Shown here piece after piece: positions 5,491-6,033 of a stretch of 6,033 nucleotides of DNA. Location: positions 1 to 6,033 of the forward strand of contig CALAHA010000227.1 of assembly GCA_937891565.1 (NCBI GenBank), given 5' to 3'. The position numbers were made by a program, and so were the translations under genes. The stretch comes from an uncultured Ilumatobacter sp. (GTDB lineage: Bacteria; Actinomycetota; Acidimicrobiia; Acidimicrobiales; Ilumatobacteraceae). The notes under the pieces were generated by a model that did no database searches, was not told where the DNA came from, and was given only the letters and a program-made list of their open reading frames with translations. Numbering within the stretch: the first letter of the stretch is position 1; each line of letters opens with the position of its first letter.

Positions 5491-5508
5491 AGCTCAGGTG
5501 GTGTAGTC
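5458..5508. repeat. 17-bp-period tandem repeat in the convergent gap, entering the argJ 3' end
   Basis: GGCCGGGTGGTGTT occurs at 5458-5471 and again at 5475-5488. A degenerate third unit shares the core GGTGGTGT. The cores begin at 5463, 5480 and 5497, an exact 17-bp period. Units 1 and 2 match at 15 of 17 positions; unit 3 matches unit 1 at about 10 of 17 and includes the last codons and stop of argJ on the minus strand. The pattern suggests slippage or tandem duplication from the argJ tail. Confidence 0.7.
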
Positions 5509-6033
5509 GGCATTGAAGCGGACGTAGGTGTCGGAGAGGTCGCAGCCCCACACCGTTGACTCGCTTTCGCCGAGCCCGAGGCTGACGTGGATCAGTACGT
5601 CGGTGCCCGACATGTAGCCCGACAACGCAGCGAGGGCGGCTTCATCGAGCAGGCGGGGATAGACCTCGTCGGTGCCGAAACGGATCGTGACTGCGGTCTG
5701 ATCGATCGACTGGTCGTCGGTATGGTCGCTGCACTTACCGATTGCCATTGCGACGCGGCCCCAGTTTGGATCGCCGCCGTGGACGGCTGTCTTGACCAGG
5801 GGCGAGTTGACAATCGCCTTCGCGACGCGCTTGGCCTGGGCCGGGTTGATCGCCCCGCCGACGTGTACTTCGATCAACGACTTCGCGCCTTCGCCATCAC
5901 GGGCGATCTGCTTGGTGAGGTCGATAGCCACTGCGTAGAGCGCAGCTTCGAACTGCGCGGCATCGACGGGTCCGGCGGCGCCGGAGGCCATCACGATCGA
6001 GGAATCGCTCGTCGAGGTGTCGGTGTCGATGCT
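5494..6033 (-). CDS. argJ: Bifunctional glutamate N-acetyltransferase / ornithine acetyltransferase, C-terminal part
   Basis: This is the C-terminal part of ArgJ, which transfers the acetyl group from N-acetylornithine to glutamate, closing the acetyl cycle of arginine biosynthesis in the cytoplasm. Only the last 179 codons are in the window; the gene runs in from the right edge. Family landmarks are SIDTDTSTSDS at the edge (compare the common DGDTSTND), RDGEGAKSLIEVHV, NSPLVKTAVHGGDPNWGRVAMAIG (positions about 5741-5812) and the terminal FNADYTT, a typical ArgJ ending (NA-(D/E)-Y). The self-cleavage site that makes the alpha and beta chains lies further upstream in the gene, outside the window, so all visible sequence belongs to the beta chain. 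Whether the protein also has acetyl-CoA-dependent glutamate acetyltransferase activity cannot be told from this part. The gene is convergent with the DUF427 gene, and its last codons overlap the 17-bp tandem repeat. Confidence 0.95.
   Translation of the reverse strand, partial: SIDTDTSTSDSSIVMASGAAGPVDAAQFEAALYAVAIDLTKQIARDGEGAKSLIEVHVGGAINPAQAKRVAKAIVNSPLVKTAVHGGDPNWGRVAMAIGKCSDHTDDQSIDQTAVTIRFGTDEVYPRLLDEAALAALSGYMSGTDVLIHVSLGLGESESTVWGCDLSDTYVRFNADYTT

Noticed and set aside
1..6033. CRISPR array, mobile element, tRNA or phage/defence system
   Set aside because: I see no regularly spaced repeat-spacer units, transposase or integrase motifs, terminal inverted repeats or tRNA-like cloverleaf. 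The genes are mostly ordinary core functions in one consistent base composition.

Overview
The window looks like chromosomal DNA from a high-GC actinobacterium, most likely of class Acidimicrobiia (Ilumatobacter-like). This placement is an inference. It rests on the large secreted SpoIID-type protein with an SGNH domain and C-terminal 'VDTR ... TVWPC ... CxYS ... VDVxGW' repeats, an architecture I associate with that group, and on a homodimeric-type AceE. The genes are tightly packed, the longest gap between coding regions being about 124 bp. I see no tRNA, rRNA, CRISPR array, insertion sequence or phage gene.

Left edge: the first 77 codons of aceE (pyruvate dehydrogenase E1) run leftward out of the window. 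Divergent from it, across a 124-bp spacer holding a 12-bp palindrome and two 10-bp-phased direct repeats, is a complete single-domain ribonuclease HI gene.

Centre (896-4216): one long gene encodes a 1106-residue exported cell-wall protein. Its parts, in order, are a signal peptide, a SpoIID/LytB lytic-transglycosylase-type domain with a peptidoglycan-binding module nested inside it, an SGNH/GDSL esterase domain, and three beta-rich repeats followed by an orphan quarter-repeat. This is the most interesting part of the window. The domain set suggests one polypeptide that could bind glycan, remove O-acetyl groups and then cleave the strand. The repeat block is arranged so that the C-terminal end appears to supply the piece missing from the first repeat.

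Right part: a short-chain dehydrogenase closely resembling type II 3-hydroxyacyl-CoA dehydrogenase (HSD10) follows. A GC-rich hairpin with a short T-run, a likely terminator, then separates it from a 92-residue DUF427 protein. Convergent with that, at the right edge, is the C-terminal 179 codons of argJ (ornithine acetyltransferase). The convergent gap holds a 17-bp-period tandem repeat that runs into the argJ stop codon.

The genes do not form an obvious pathway. Central carbon metabolism (aceE), nucleic-acid maintenance (rnhA), wall remodelling, acyl-CoA oxidation and arginine biosynthesis are juxtaposed, with individual transcription signals likely. Two of the plus-strand genes lack a Shine-Dalgarno sequence but have promoter-like hexamers at a distance consistent with leaderless transcripts.
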